From Ananas comosus (Eukaryota; Streptophyta; Magnoliopsida; Poales; Bromeliaceae): a stretch of 64,000 bases of DNA. Made by a program: the position numbers and the translations under genes. Shown here piece after piece: positions 11,621 to 21,617 of the stretch (position 1 is the stretch's first letter; each line of letters starts with the position of its first letter). The notes below the pieces were generated by a model. The model made no database searches and was not told the origin of the DNA. It saw only the letters and a program-made list of their open reading frames with translations. Where the stretch lies: the NCBI RefSeq assembly GCF_001540865.1, contig NC_033629.1, positions 6,326,033 through 6,390,032 on the forward strand. The letters are read 5' to 3'.

Positions 11621-11657
11621 AGTTTCGAGGACGAAACTCTTTTTAAGGAGGGGAGAA
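11621..11657 (+). promoter_or_regulatory. 3' hairpin and polypurine tract of the gag-only element
   Basis: AGTTTCGAGGACGAAACT (11621-11638) forms a 7-bp stem with loop AGGA. It is followed by TTTTAAGGAGGGGAGAA, a polypurine tract that would prime plus-strand DNA synthesis, then the LTR start TGTAAC at 11658. The autonomous element has the same arrangement at 19437-19473. Confidence 0.75.
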
Positions 11658-12340
11658 TGTAACAATGTGAATTCTCGAAATCTGAGAGTTTGCACTTCGT
11701 CCAGGATCGACTAATGGTCGAATGGATAAGCCTTGGAAAAGCTGAAGATGCACGAAAACTGATAAGTGCATTGGAATGGAGTCCGCGAAAGCAAATAATG
11801 CAATCTGCATTTTTGGGCTGAGGTTGCTCTCGGGGACCGGTCTCTGGAGGTGAGAGACCGGTTCCATCGGCGGTGGGCTGCGGGGTTGCTGATGCAACCG
11901 GTCCCTGGCAGAGGAGGGACCGGTCCCAGCCTGCGACACCCTCGAGAATGGCCGAAAATCGGCTAAGTCCCGGAAGTTCAACTCTCGGGAACCGATCTCT
12001 CCGAGAGGAACCGGTCTCCCGAGGACCGGTCTCTCAGGGAGAGACCGGTTCCCGAACGCGTGATGTCGGGGGGAGCTGTCGGGGACCGGTCCCAGGTCGG
12101 GAAGATCGGTCCCTCCGCGCCCAGAATGCTCAGTGAGGGCTGTGTAAGAGATGAAAAGTTGAGGGGCTTCTTAGCATTTTGCTCCAGTGCAGGTTTTGCA
12201 CTACTCGCTCTCGTGGACTCGTTTCTAATGCACTTTTGGTGATTTTGACATCTTTGGCTTTTCCAAAGCTCACCAACATGACCCTTGGTCGATTCTGGAT
12301 AAAGTCTAATTCTCGCATTTCGAGAATTCACTTCCTTACA
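11658..12340. mobile_element. Two LTR 5' halves in inverted orientation (683-bp palindrome-like junction)
   Basis: From 11658 the plus strand reads an LTR start (TGTAACAATGTGAATTCTCG). From 12340 the minus strand reads a related LTR start (TGTAAGGAAGTGAATTCTCG). The similarity continues inward on both arms for roughly 200 bp (for example TTGGAAAAGC and AAGTGCATT blocks). Between them lies a cluster of ACCGGT dyads (about 11836-12115). Neither LTR has its 3' half. It looks like a fusion of two opposed LTRs with loss of the sequence between them. The last base of the right arm is the A of the ATG that opens the following gag frame. Confidence 0.7.
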
Positions 12341-13695
12341 TGTCCACACTTATCGGAGTGGTGCGGCAACAAGCGGAGTCCGTGCAACGTCAAGGGGAGC
12401 AGATTCAAAGGCTTCAAGAGGCCTTAGAACGACAGCAGGCGGCGGCGCCTCCAGTGGGGGCTGAGCATCCTGCGCCCCCTACGATGGTGCCGACTGTGGT
12501 CAAGGGTGTGGCCACAGCGGCCATCCCAGTCACGGCAATAGCAACCGGTTCGGGAACCTCAAACCCCGATGGTGCGGCTATAGAGGCTGAGCGGGAGCGT
12601 GCATTGGTGGCTCTCATCATGTTTAAGAAGTTTAACCCACCTATCTTTGACGAGAAAAAGGTGGAGTCGTGGATGGTGGAGTCGTGGATCGACTCTATTG
12701 AGACGCTCTTCGAGGATATCTATGCCTTGGAGAAAAACAAAGTGCACCTAGCCACACATTGCTTGGAAAAGGCGGCGAAGGTGTGGTGGAAGCGTGTGAA
12801 GCGAGATCGGTCTTCCGACCTTCCGCCTATGCTTTGGGAGGAGTTCCGAAGGCTAATGTTCGCGAACTACTTCCCCGACACGGTGAAGCGGAAGCTACAA
12901 GATAAATTCCTCAAGTTGAGGCAAGGTGATCGGACTGTGGGAAAGTATGAGCGGGAGTTCTCCCACATTATCAATTGTGTCCCGGATGTTGTTCGTGATG
13001 ATCGGGACAGGGCTGATTGGTTCTTGCAAGGACTTCAGCCGAGAATCTATGAGAAGGTGCAAATTCTCAAACTTACGACCTTTGCGGAGGTCTTGGATCA
13101 AGCATTATCGGCGGAGCACGGTAGCGCCTATGCTCGTGGAGAGCGCGAGTCAATGGACAAGGAAAGGGATAAAGGAAAGAAGCGACCTACGAGTGGTGCC
13201 GGGGGCCGGCCGAATGCTAAGAAACCCCCTCGGTATCCTCGACAACAGTCAAGGAACTGGAGGCCTTCCCGATGAGTTATTTGCGGTGATGAGCATCGAC
13301 CGTCGGCTTGCCCACAGCGCGAGGGAAAGTGCTACAAGTGTGGCCAAGTGGGGCATATGGCCTGGGAGTACCCGAGTTGGGCGTCGTCTGCATCGACGGC
13401 GGCATCAATTCCTTCTACCGCGAGACAGCTTGCGGGGTTGCCACCGGCTATGTCGGCTGGACGCGCATCAGCACCGCGTCAGCCAGATAGATCACGAGCA
13501 CCTAGTGGACGAGTTTTTGCCACTCAGGTAGAGGAGCAGCCTGCCGTACCAGATGATGTCGTGGTAGGTATTATTTTGATTAATGGCACTAGAGCTAGAG
13601 CTTTATTCGACACAGGTCCATCTCATTCATTCATTGGTGCATCATTTGCAAAAACTCATGGCATGAAAGTATTGCATAACCCGGACTATTGGTAG
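12340..13695 (+). pseudogene. gag-protease region of a Del/Tekay-type gypsy element, broken
   Basis: One frame runs from 12340 to 13695 with a single in-frame TGA at 13273. It covers a coiled-coil-like N-terminus (residues about 1-35, Gln/Glu rich), the retrotransposon gag domain (FKKFNPPIFDEKK to VLDQALSAEHGSAY), and a zinc knuckle where the fourth ligand is Tyr instead of Cys (CYKCGQVGHMAWEY). An aspartic protease start with the catalytic triplet follows (ALFDTGPSHSFIGASF). It ends at TAG 13693. The gag ATG overlaps the inverted LTR junction by one base, so the true gag start is probably lost. Confidence 0.88.
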
Positions 13696-15025
13696 GTTAA
13701 TGCACCAGAGCATTCATTTAAGGTCCACGGGAGTGCTTGGCTTGCCCAGTATAGATAAGTGAGTGGATTATGCCGGCAAACTTGCTAGTGCTAAATCAAA
13801 TGTGGGGCTTCGATGTAATCTTGGGGATCGATTGGCTATCCAAGTACTATGCGGTTATCGATTGTGAGAGCAAGGTAATCACTTTTCGTGAGCCTAATCA
13901 AGAAGAGTTAGTATACCGCGCATGTAAAAACTCGCGCTTCGCGGCGACCGTATCGGCGGCGAGGGCGAGGAAAATGATTAAAGGCGGATGTGTGGCCTAC
14001 TTGGCGACAATGGTAGAGACTCAAAAGGAGCACCCGGAACTTGGGAGTATTCGGGTAGCGTGCGAGTTTTCGGATATATTTCCGGCGGAGTTACCGGGAT
14101 AGCCACCGGACCGAGAGATCGAGTTTGTCATTGACTTGATTCCCCAGGCGGCGCCAATTTCGAAGGTTCCGTATAGAATGGCACCGGTGGAGCTAGTAGA
14201 GTTGAAAGCTTAGTTGCAAGATTTGCTCGACAAAGGCTTTGTGAGGCCGAGCGTGTCACCGTGGGGAGCTCCGGTGCTATTTATAAAGAAAAAGGATGGC
14301 ACACTTCGACTCTGCGTGGATTATTGCGAGTTGAACAAAGTGACAATCAAGAACAAGTACCCGTTGCCGAGAATTGATGATTTGTTCGATTAGTTGCAAG
14401 GGTCGCGGGTATATTCGAAAATTAATCTTCAGTCGGGATATCATCAGTTGAAGATCCGGCCAAAGGATGTGCACAAAACGGCGTATCGTACGCGGTATGG
14501 CCACTACGAGTTCACAGTAATGCCGTTTGGGCTTACTAATGCCCTGGCAGCATTTATGAACTTGATGAATCGAGTCTTTCCACCATTGTTGGACCGGTGT
14601 GTCGTGGTATTCATTGACCACATGTTGGTTTATTCACGGAACGAGGAAGAACACGAGGAACATTAGAGGACCGTGTTGCAAGTACTCCGAAAAGATAAGC
14701 TTTATGCCAAGTTGAAGAAATGTGACTTTTGGCTTTCGGATGTCACTTTCTTAGGCCATGTGATATCGGGTAATGGCGTCTCAGTTGATCCAAAAAAAGT
14801 GGAGGCAATTAAGGATTGGCCTCGCCGGACAGGTTGTAACACACTGGACCTTTGCAAATGGCGAGGTTTCAGTGTTTGATGAGTATTCTGAGTTTTTCCA
14901 GACATTCTGAAAGGTCGTTGACAGTGTTTCGACCTATGGCTCCTATCCCGAGATTTATGGTATTTTAAATAGCGCTAAGGCCACCAGAGTAGGACTTAGG
15001 CTGCTCTCGGGTTGCCTCTGCAGGG

Positions 15026-15186
15026 CTGTGTACCGGTACAGCCTTGATGGTTGTACCGGTACAGAAAGTGTACCGGTACACCTTGATGGTTGTACCGGTA
15101 CAGATGTGGTGAATAGCCAACCCGAGGCTCGGGTTAGCTGTTTCGCAGGATTTGTACCGGTACACTTTCCCGTGTACCTGTACACT
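15026..15186. repeat. GTACCGGTAC dyad cluster in solo LTR
   Basis: Five copies of the palindrome GTACCGGTAC (near 15030, 15053, 15070, 15093 and 15156) and a sixth decayed copy (GTACCTGTAC near 15174). Two are embedded in a duplicated block (CCTTGATGGTTGTACCGGTA). The position, about 190-350 bp from the LTR start, equals that of the ACCGGT cluster in the other solo LTR. Confidence 0.85.
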
Positions 15187-15494
15187 TTACCAGACTGCGA
15201 ACAGGCTGTGTTTCAGGGGTGTTTTTGTAATTATGGCTTTTTAATATTAACACCCACGCCTCTTAGAGGCTCCCCTGAGCTGAAACCAGTGGAGGAGAGG
15301 TAGGGAACCCTTTTCCTTGATTCCCTTTCCATTTTTGATGGATTTTGGCTTGTTTTGATCCTTCTCTTCTTCTCTTTCTTGCTCTTTGTTGGGTGTTCGC
15401 CTTGGGTGAAGCTTTGAAGCTTTTGTTGGAGCTTGGTAAAGGAAGGATCTTCAACTTTGGGGCATTCCAAACATGGTTTGGAGTTTCTTGTGAG

Positions 15495-16886
15495 GTTAGT
15501 ATCCTTGATCTCTCTTTTGGATCAAGTTTTGGTAGTTTTTACCATATGAAATCCTAAATTTTGGAAACTTAGGATTTTTTTGGGCTTTTTGATTGGAAGC
15601 TTTTAGAGCTTTATTAATTGGCTTAGAACCTTGGTTTAGATTGCTTTGGAAGGGATTTAACTCTCTTTTGAGTTTTAAAAGGAGATTTCTACACTATAGG
15701 TGAGTTTTCTCCACCTTTGCTCGAATTGCTTAATGTTTGAGCTTAGTGTTGTTCGTAAGGTTTGTTTAACTCTCGTTTCTATACCTTTATGGTACTAGGA
15801 GAGTGGTGGACACCTTCGTCGGAACAAACGAAGGGTTTCGAAAAGTTTCGATGGGTTTGACTTCATGAAATAGGGGAGAAATATCCCCTATGTGTTCTAT
15901 CCTTGTCGTTTCATCGAGATGCATGCATATTCATCCTAGATAGGATTTTTATAAATTTTAGAATACTTAAAATGTATGTGTTATGTAACACAAAAATTCA
16001 ACTCTATATAGTAGAGCTATATGTGTATTAGGCATGCATATGAAAAGTATTCTATATTGCAAGTTAGAATTATGTCTCCTATGATGAATAGAACTTGAAT
16101 CGGGTACTCTTGAACTCCTAACTTATATTTGGACAAAGTGAACAAAAGTGCCATAAAGGGGCACTTGAACTAGTAAACTGTGAAACTACAACATAGAGAT
16201 ATAGAAATAGGCCATTGTGATATCGACTATATTCCGTGTTTTAGACACGATTACATAGTGATAGGCCATTGAGACATAGGTTATATTCCATGTTTTAGAT
16301 ATGATGACTTGAGACTTGAGACGGATTTTACGCTTGCTTGCCCTTGTACTCATTCGCACATGCTTGTGATGGTCGCTCCCTACAAGCCGGCACTCCGGAG
16401 ATAGCCATCGCGACATATGCTCGCCCGTGTGGGATTTGGCGCCGAAGTGGATTGCCGTGGAGGAGGCTCATTCCTAGAGTAGGGATGTTGACTACCACGG
16501 GGCCATTAGGCACGGCACAGGCCAGACAGCCTACGGGTGGGTCTTACAAGATTGCATCTATAAGTAGTTAATATGCCAAGTGGACTTGAACTAGAATAGT
16601 AAACAATGACATCTTACTATTTCCGTTGTGGAATTATGTTGATTCCATACTCATGCTTATTCATGTTAGCATAGCTTTCTTACTTATGCAAATCATGCTA
16701 AGTAAAGACATCATGTTATAGCAAGCATTCATATTTATTTACTTGCTGTTCATTTCGGTTATTACTCGCTTCTACTTACTTGCTTAGTTTTGGGCCTAGT
16801 GGCGCTTTTCACTGAAGTCAATAATTGCCCACTGGGAACTATTATTTAATAGTTCTCACGCCCCCAGTTTTATGATTTTATTTCAG
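15495..16886 (+). other. Predicted LTR-internal intron (copy at 14835-17283)
   Basis: Donor candidate TTGTGAG|GTTAGTATCC at 15494/15495. Acceptor candidate TGATTTTATTTCAG|AGCC with CAG at 16884-16886. A CTCAC motif lies between the hairpin and the pyrimidine-rich tract. The predicted length is 1392 nt. A further donor-like ATAG|GTGAGTTTTC lies near 15700. Confidence 0.4.
16836..16855 (+). other. Conserved LTR hairpin (copy 3)
   Basis: Nine-bp perfect stem GAACTATTA/TAATAGTTC with loop TT, immediately followed by CTCACG. This is the longest stem of the set. Confidence 0.7.
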
Positions 16887-19436
16887 AGCCTTCAGCACTG
16901 GTGGAGGCGCGGGATCGCCGCAAGGGAGTCGCATAGCTAGATAGTGGAGCTTGCTTTTGCTTCTAGGTGGTTACTCTCCTTTTGAGTTTTTGTTTTGAGG
17001 GAGAGTTTTGGTACCATGTGTAGAAACCACCTTTGTATTATTGTTAGCCCTCGTACTTGGGATTCTAGTTGTACTACTTTATGTTTTTTTTTTAACTTAG
17101 TGGATTCTAGTTTCTTGTGTGCTCTCTTTTTATAGAATCTAGTTGTACTTGCTCTGATGCTTCTAAATGTCTCTCTTCTACTGCTTTCTTTATCGTTTTC
17201 TTTTAGACTCCTTATATGTTTTGGACGTATGACGGGTCTGGACACATGCCGGGCCGGCTTCCGCTGTGTCCCAGGGCATGACACAGGTGTAGCGGAGGTC
17301 CGTAGTTTTTTTGGACTTGCGGGATACTACCGGCGGTTCGTGGAGGGGTTCGCCAAAATAACCACTCCACTAATGCGCCTCACGCACAAAGGAGTACGGT
17401 ATGTGTGGAGCGACGATTGTGAACGGAGCTTTGAGGAATTAAAGGAAAGGTTGACATCGACCCCGGTGTTTGCTCTATCGACTCTGTGGGAGAGCTTTGT
17501 TGTGTACATTGATGCCTCGTATATTGGTCTCAGGTGTGTTTTGATGTAAAATGGACGAGTCATTGCATATGCTTCGCGCCAATTGAAGAGTTATGAAAAA
17601 AACTACCCGATTCATGACCTCGAGCTAGCCGCGGTGATATTCGCGCTAAAGTTGTGGAGGTATTACTTGCACGGTGAGCATTGTGAGATCTACACTGATC
17701 ACAAGAGTCTCAAATACTTGTTCATCCAAAAGGAATTGAATATGCGACAACGACGGTGGTTAGAATTGCTAAAAGATTACGATGTCACTATTCTATACCA
17801 CTCCGGAAAAGCTAATGTCGTGGCCGATGCACTAAGTAGAAAATCGGTGAAAAACTTGGCTTCGGCAATTACACCCCAACCATTATTGCAAAAAGAGATG
17901 CAACAACTTGGACTTGAGGTAGTAGCTACGGGAGTGCCGGCTACACTTACCGCATTGGTTGTCCAACCGACCTTGTTTGAGAAGATTAAAGGGCCACAAG
18001 CTTTCGATGCATATCTCCAAAATGTGCGCGGTGAAGTTGAAAATGGTAGTACTGAAGATTTCAGCATTGGGACCGATAGCGCACTTCGATTTAGAAATCA
18101 TTGGTTTGTGCCTAAAGACGAGGATCTTCGAAAGGCAATCATGCAAGAAGCACATCAATCTCCCTATAGCATACACCCGAGCGGCACTAAAATGTATAAG
18201 GACTTGAGGATGCATTATTGGTAGCCGGGTATGAAAAGAGAAATTGGGGAGTACGTGGCACAATGCCTTACATGCCAACAAGTGAAAGCGGAGCACCGAT
18301 TTCCAGCGAGAAAGTTGCAAAGTTTATCTATACCCGTTTGGAAATGGAAAGATATTGCGATGGATTTTGTTACCGGTTTGCCTCGATCTCAAGGCGGACA
18401 CAACGCAATTTGAGTAATAGTGGACCGGTTGACGAAGTCGGCTCACTTCTTGCCGATCCACACCACGTGGTTGGGAGATAAGTTGGCTCAAGTGTATCCT
18501 AATGAGGTCGTAAGACTACATGGGGTTTCGATTTCTATTGTGTCGGATCGAGACCCTAGGTTCACATCTCACTTTTGGAGGAGCTTGCAAGACACTCTAG
18601 GCACATGGCTCGATTTTAGTACAGCATTTCATCCTCAAAATGACGGTCAATCTGAAAGGACAATACAAATTCTTGAGGATATGCTTCGGGCGTGTGTACT
18701 CGATTATAAAGGCGAATGGCACGATTATTTACCGATGGCGGAGTTCACGTACAACAATAGTTATCAAGAAAGTATTGCGATGGCGCCATTCAAGGCCTTT
18801 TATGGAAAGAAGTGTCACTCTCCTATTCATTGAAGCGATGTGGGCGAGAGAGTTGCTCTTGGCCCCGATGTAGTGCGGGAAGCGGAAGAGAAAGTCCGCC
18901 TTGCCCTTTAACGACTTGCGATGGCGCAATCTCGGCAAAACAGCTATGTCGATAAGCGGAGAAAGGATTTAGAGTTCGCGATTGGAGACCGCGTATTTTT
19001 GAAAGTATCGCCGATAAGAGGTGTAAAACGGTTTGGAGTCCGTGGGAAGCTAAGTCCCCGGTATGTTGGACCGTTCGAGATATTAGAGCGCGTCGGTGCG
19101 GTGGCATACAAGCTTGCATTACCACCGAGACTTGCGGGAGTTCATAATGTATTTCATGTATCGAATCTCCGCAAGTATGTTCACGATCCCGAGCATATTC
19201 TCTCGTATGAACCGCCCGAGCTTCAAGAGAATATGACTTATGAGGAGTTCCCGGCATTCATCGTCGCTCCAGAGGTGAGAAAACTACGGAACCGTGAGAT
19301 TCCGTATGTTAAAGTCCAATGGAGTAACCATGATAATCGGGAAGCTATTTGGGAGCTCGAGGATGTAATGAGAGAGCATCATCCTCATCTCTTCGAAGAT
19401 CTGAGTTAAGGTATATAATTAGATTTCAATTGAGTC

Positions 19437-19473
19437 AGTTTCGAGGATGAAACTAATTTTAAGGAGTGGAGAA
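19437..19473 (+). promoter_or_regulatory. 3' hairpin and polypurine tract of the Del/Tekay-type element
   Basis: AGTTTCGAGGATGAAACT (6-bp stem) is followed by TTTTAAGGAGTGGAGAA and the 3' LTR start TGTAATATACC at 19474. The layout equals that at 11621-11657, with one stem pair lost by C to T. Confidence 0.78.
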
Positions 19474-19943
19474 TGTAATATACCAAAACTCGGTAGACTA
19501 TATCGAATTTTAATAAAATTGACTAAAGAGTGCGAGAGAAATAGTTCGACAAAGTCCATTTAACATTCCAACAATGTTGGAAAGGTAAAAGTTGAGTTCG
19601 AAGAGAAATAAAAGGGTTTTAGCATTGATCGGAGCGAAACAATGCAAAACTGCAGTCTGGAGCATTGTTAACCGGTAAAGCATTTAGGCAGTATCGCTAC
19701 GAGGCTAGCATCCGAGAGTAGCAGCTCTCGGGTTTGCCTCTGTCAAGCTGGTTAACCGGTGAAGCATTGAAAGAGTACCGGTACCCCGCAGCCACCCGAA
19801 AACAATCAGCTCTCGGGTTTGGGCAGTTGAACAGGGGCGTACCGGTGACACCCACCTGCGTACCGGTACGCAGTGCCCCGAACAGCAGTTTTGGTCTGCT
19901 GCAAATAAAAGGAAGTTGAGGGTTTTACTGTAATTGTGGCGGC

Positions 19944-19951
19944 CTATATAG
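19944..19951 (+). promoter_or_regulatory. TATA box of the 3' LTR
   Basis: CTATATAG sits about 470 bp into the LTR, downstream of the ACCGGT dyads. About 30 bp later a pyrimidine-rich stretch (CCCTCTCATTCACAACC) could hold the start site. This is an inference from position and motif only. Confidence 0.6.
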
Positions 19952-20133
19952 ACCCCACACACCCCTCCCCTCTCATTCACAACCAAAACACCCTCTCCAA
20001 CTCATTTTTCTCCATCTCTCTATCTAGATATCTCTCCAAGAAGCCAAATGGAGGAGATTGGAAGGAGATTTTGGAGCTTTGGAGGGTTGGGAACTCACCT
20101 ACAAGGAGGACCTTGGTGAGCTTGTAGGCTAAG

Positions 20134-21617
20134 GTGAGGTTTCTTGTAAGAACTAGGATAGGATTTGGTTTTATACCCTAGAATACTTGGATTTGATCTT
20201 CTTATATGTGAGGAAACCTAGTAAAGATCATGGAACTCATGAACATCCATGTTTCTTCATGTGCTCTCATGGTGGATTTCTAGAGTTTGTTTCATATGCC
20301 CTAAGAATGGTTTACATAGTTCTAAATGAGTTTCTAGATGATGATCAAGTTTACATTTACTTATTTTAGAGATCAAAATGGTGTATTGGGCAAATAACAT
20401 TATTAGGGCACCAAAATTGGAGCTTTTGCCATAGATGGGTTGAAGGCAAATTGACCTTGTAGAAACCTAATTGGGGGTATTTCTAACTCGTTGGTGGACT
20501 CGGTTCGCCAATCCGACGAGTCTACGTAAAGATATTGGAGAAAAAGCCTAATTTGGCTTCGTTTTGCCGCAGGCGAGGAAATAAGCGTCTAAAAATCACG
20601 AGATTTGAACCGTAGCGTCCTAGCAACCATATGAGGTGGGTGGTGCTTTCCGAAATCGATGATTTTCTTTTATGTCTAAAGTGTCATTTTTTAGCATATG
20701 TGACTATAGCGTTTTCATGCATTGTAGGGTGATTGAGAGTTGTGGTTGCATGTTGTGAGTACAAATGCATATGAAATAATTGTAAACTAATGAGAACTTG
20801 TAAAACCCTATGTTTGCACGAAAGATGACAAGAATCTAGTAAAGGGCAAAGAACCTAGATGAGGTAAATAACAAAATGACATTATAACATATGAATTGTA
20901 TGACATTAGTGAATGCATTGAATGCTACAGACGAACTCCTAGAGAGTGGCATTAAAGGGTCATGAATGCTAGTGTTAAAAGAGTGGCATTAATGTGTATT
21001 GAATGCTAGAAAGAACACTTAGTGTGTGTGGCACAATGAAAGTTAAAGAATGCAAGTAAAGTGAGATAATTGACATTATGACATATCAACCTTACAGTTA
21101 AGGGTCATATGAACATTGCATCCTTATAATTAAGAATTAGATTGAACTTGGAATCCTCATGGTTGAGAATTGATCTTACTCGCCTACAAGTCTTGGTTTG
21201 AGGGTGGTCGCTCCCCCTCGAGCAATGAGCTTCGGCGTTGTCATCACTGGGTTAGTGTTGCCCAGAAGACGGTACCTTCAGGAGGAAGCTGAGGGTCCGA
21301 TATTAGGGATTTAAGTTGGTGAGTCTGGTCCTGTCGGGAGGAAGCTGAGGACCTGATTTTAGGGACTTGAGGGCAAAACCTACGGGTTAGCCACGAGATT
21401 GAGTAATGAAAAATAATTTTGCATTCATCATGAGCATTCTATTTGAGCATAGCATTGATTATATCTTGTTAAGGCATATTAGCTGTATTTGTTTAATTGG
21501 TTACTATCTATCTATTCCTCTATTATACCTGATTTAGACCTAGTGGAAAAGTCGGCGAGATCAGCGGCCGAACCCACTAGGAATTTTGTTGTAGTTCTCA
21601 CCCCACTTTTTTCACAG
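20134..21617 (+). other. Predicted LTR-internal intron (copy at 19474-22110)
   Basis: Donor candidate GGCTAAG|GTGAGG at 20133/20134 and acceptor candidate CACTTTTTTCACAG|AGCC with CAG at 21615-21617, preceded by TTCTCAC. The predicted length is 1484 nt, in line with 1392 and 1605 nt in the other two complete LTRs. The hairpin before the acceptor is present only in decayed form (GAATTTTG...GTAGTTC). Confidence 0.38.

Larger units (their letters stand above)
6216..11657 (+). mobile_element. Gag-only (TR-GAG-like) gypsy element, 5' truncated, split by a solo LTR
   Basis: Plus-strand internal region of a retroelement. After the gag fragment come about 2.0 kb without ORFs or pol similarity (6900-7584 and 10271-11620), then a hairpin, a polypurine tract and the start of a 3' LTR at 11658. 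Removing the nested solo LTR leaves about 2.76 kb. A gag with no pol but a regular polypurine tract and LTR start fits the non-autonomous TR-GAG class described in plants. A simple internal deletion of an autonomous copy is the alternative. The 5' LTR and the gag N-terminus are absent. Confidence 0.6.
14835..17283 (+). mobile_element. Solo LTR (2449 bp) inserted in pol, target duplication CAGGT
   Basis: It starts TGTAACACACTGGACC and ends CCCAGGGCATGACA, with CAGGT at 14830-14834 and 17284-17288. It lies between the RT and RNase H parts of pol, and pol coding resumes in the same frame after the second CAGGT. No internal region is present. It contains five perfect TGTACCGGTACA-type dyads (15026-15186), a leader-like segment with candidate donor, the conserved hairpin and the acceptor-like CAG|AGCC. 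It belongs to the same family as the solo LTR at 7590-10265 but lies in the opposite orientation. Confidence 0.94.
13696..19409 (+). pseudogene. pol of the Del/Tekay-type element (RT, RNase H, integrase, chromodomain), split by a solo LTR
   Basis: After one frameshift (about 13696-13769) the pol frame is constant to 19409 if the solo LTR and one target repeat (2454 bp, a multiple of 3) are ignored. In order: protease end (VILGIDWLSKYYAVID); RT ([31 protein letters not shown]), whose active-site motif reads FIDH instead of FIDD; RNase H ([30 protein letters not shown]); integrase with the metal-binding C-x2-C (CLTCQQ) and D, D, E positions (MDFVTGLP, VSDRDPRF, GQSERTIQ); and a C-terminal chromodomain-like tail (RKLRNREIPYVKVQWSNHDN). 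In-frame stops lie at 14100, 14211, 14391, 14664, 17547, 18222, 18411, 18831 and 18909. The element is inactive. Confidence 0.92.

Noticed and set aside
14955..15303. MYRYTG-type repeat peptides in the solo LTR
   Set aside because: They translate the GTACCGGTAC dyads in several frames on both strands, which argues for DNA-level and not protein-level structure.
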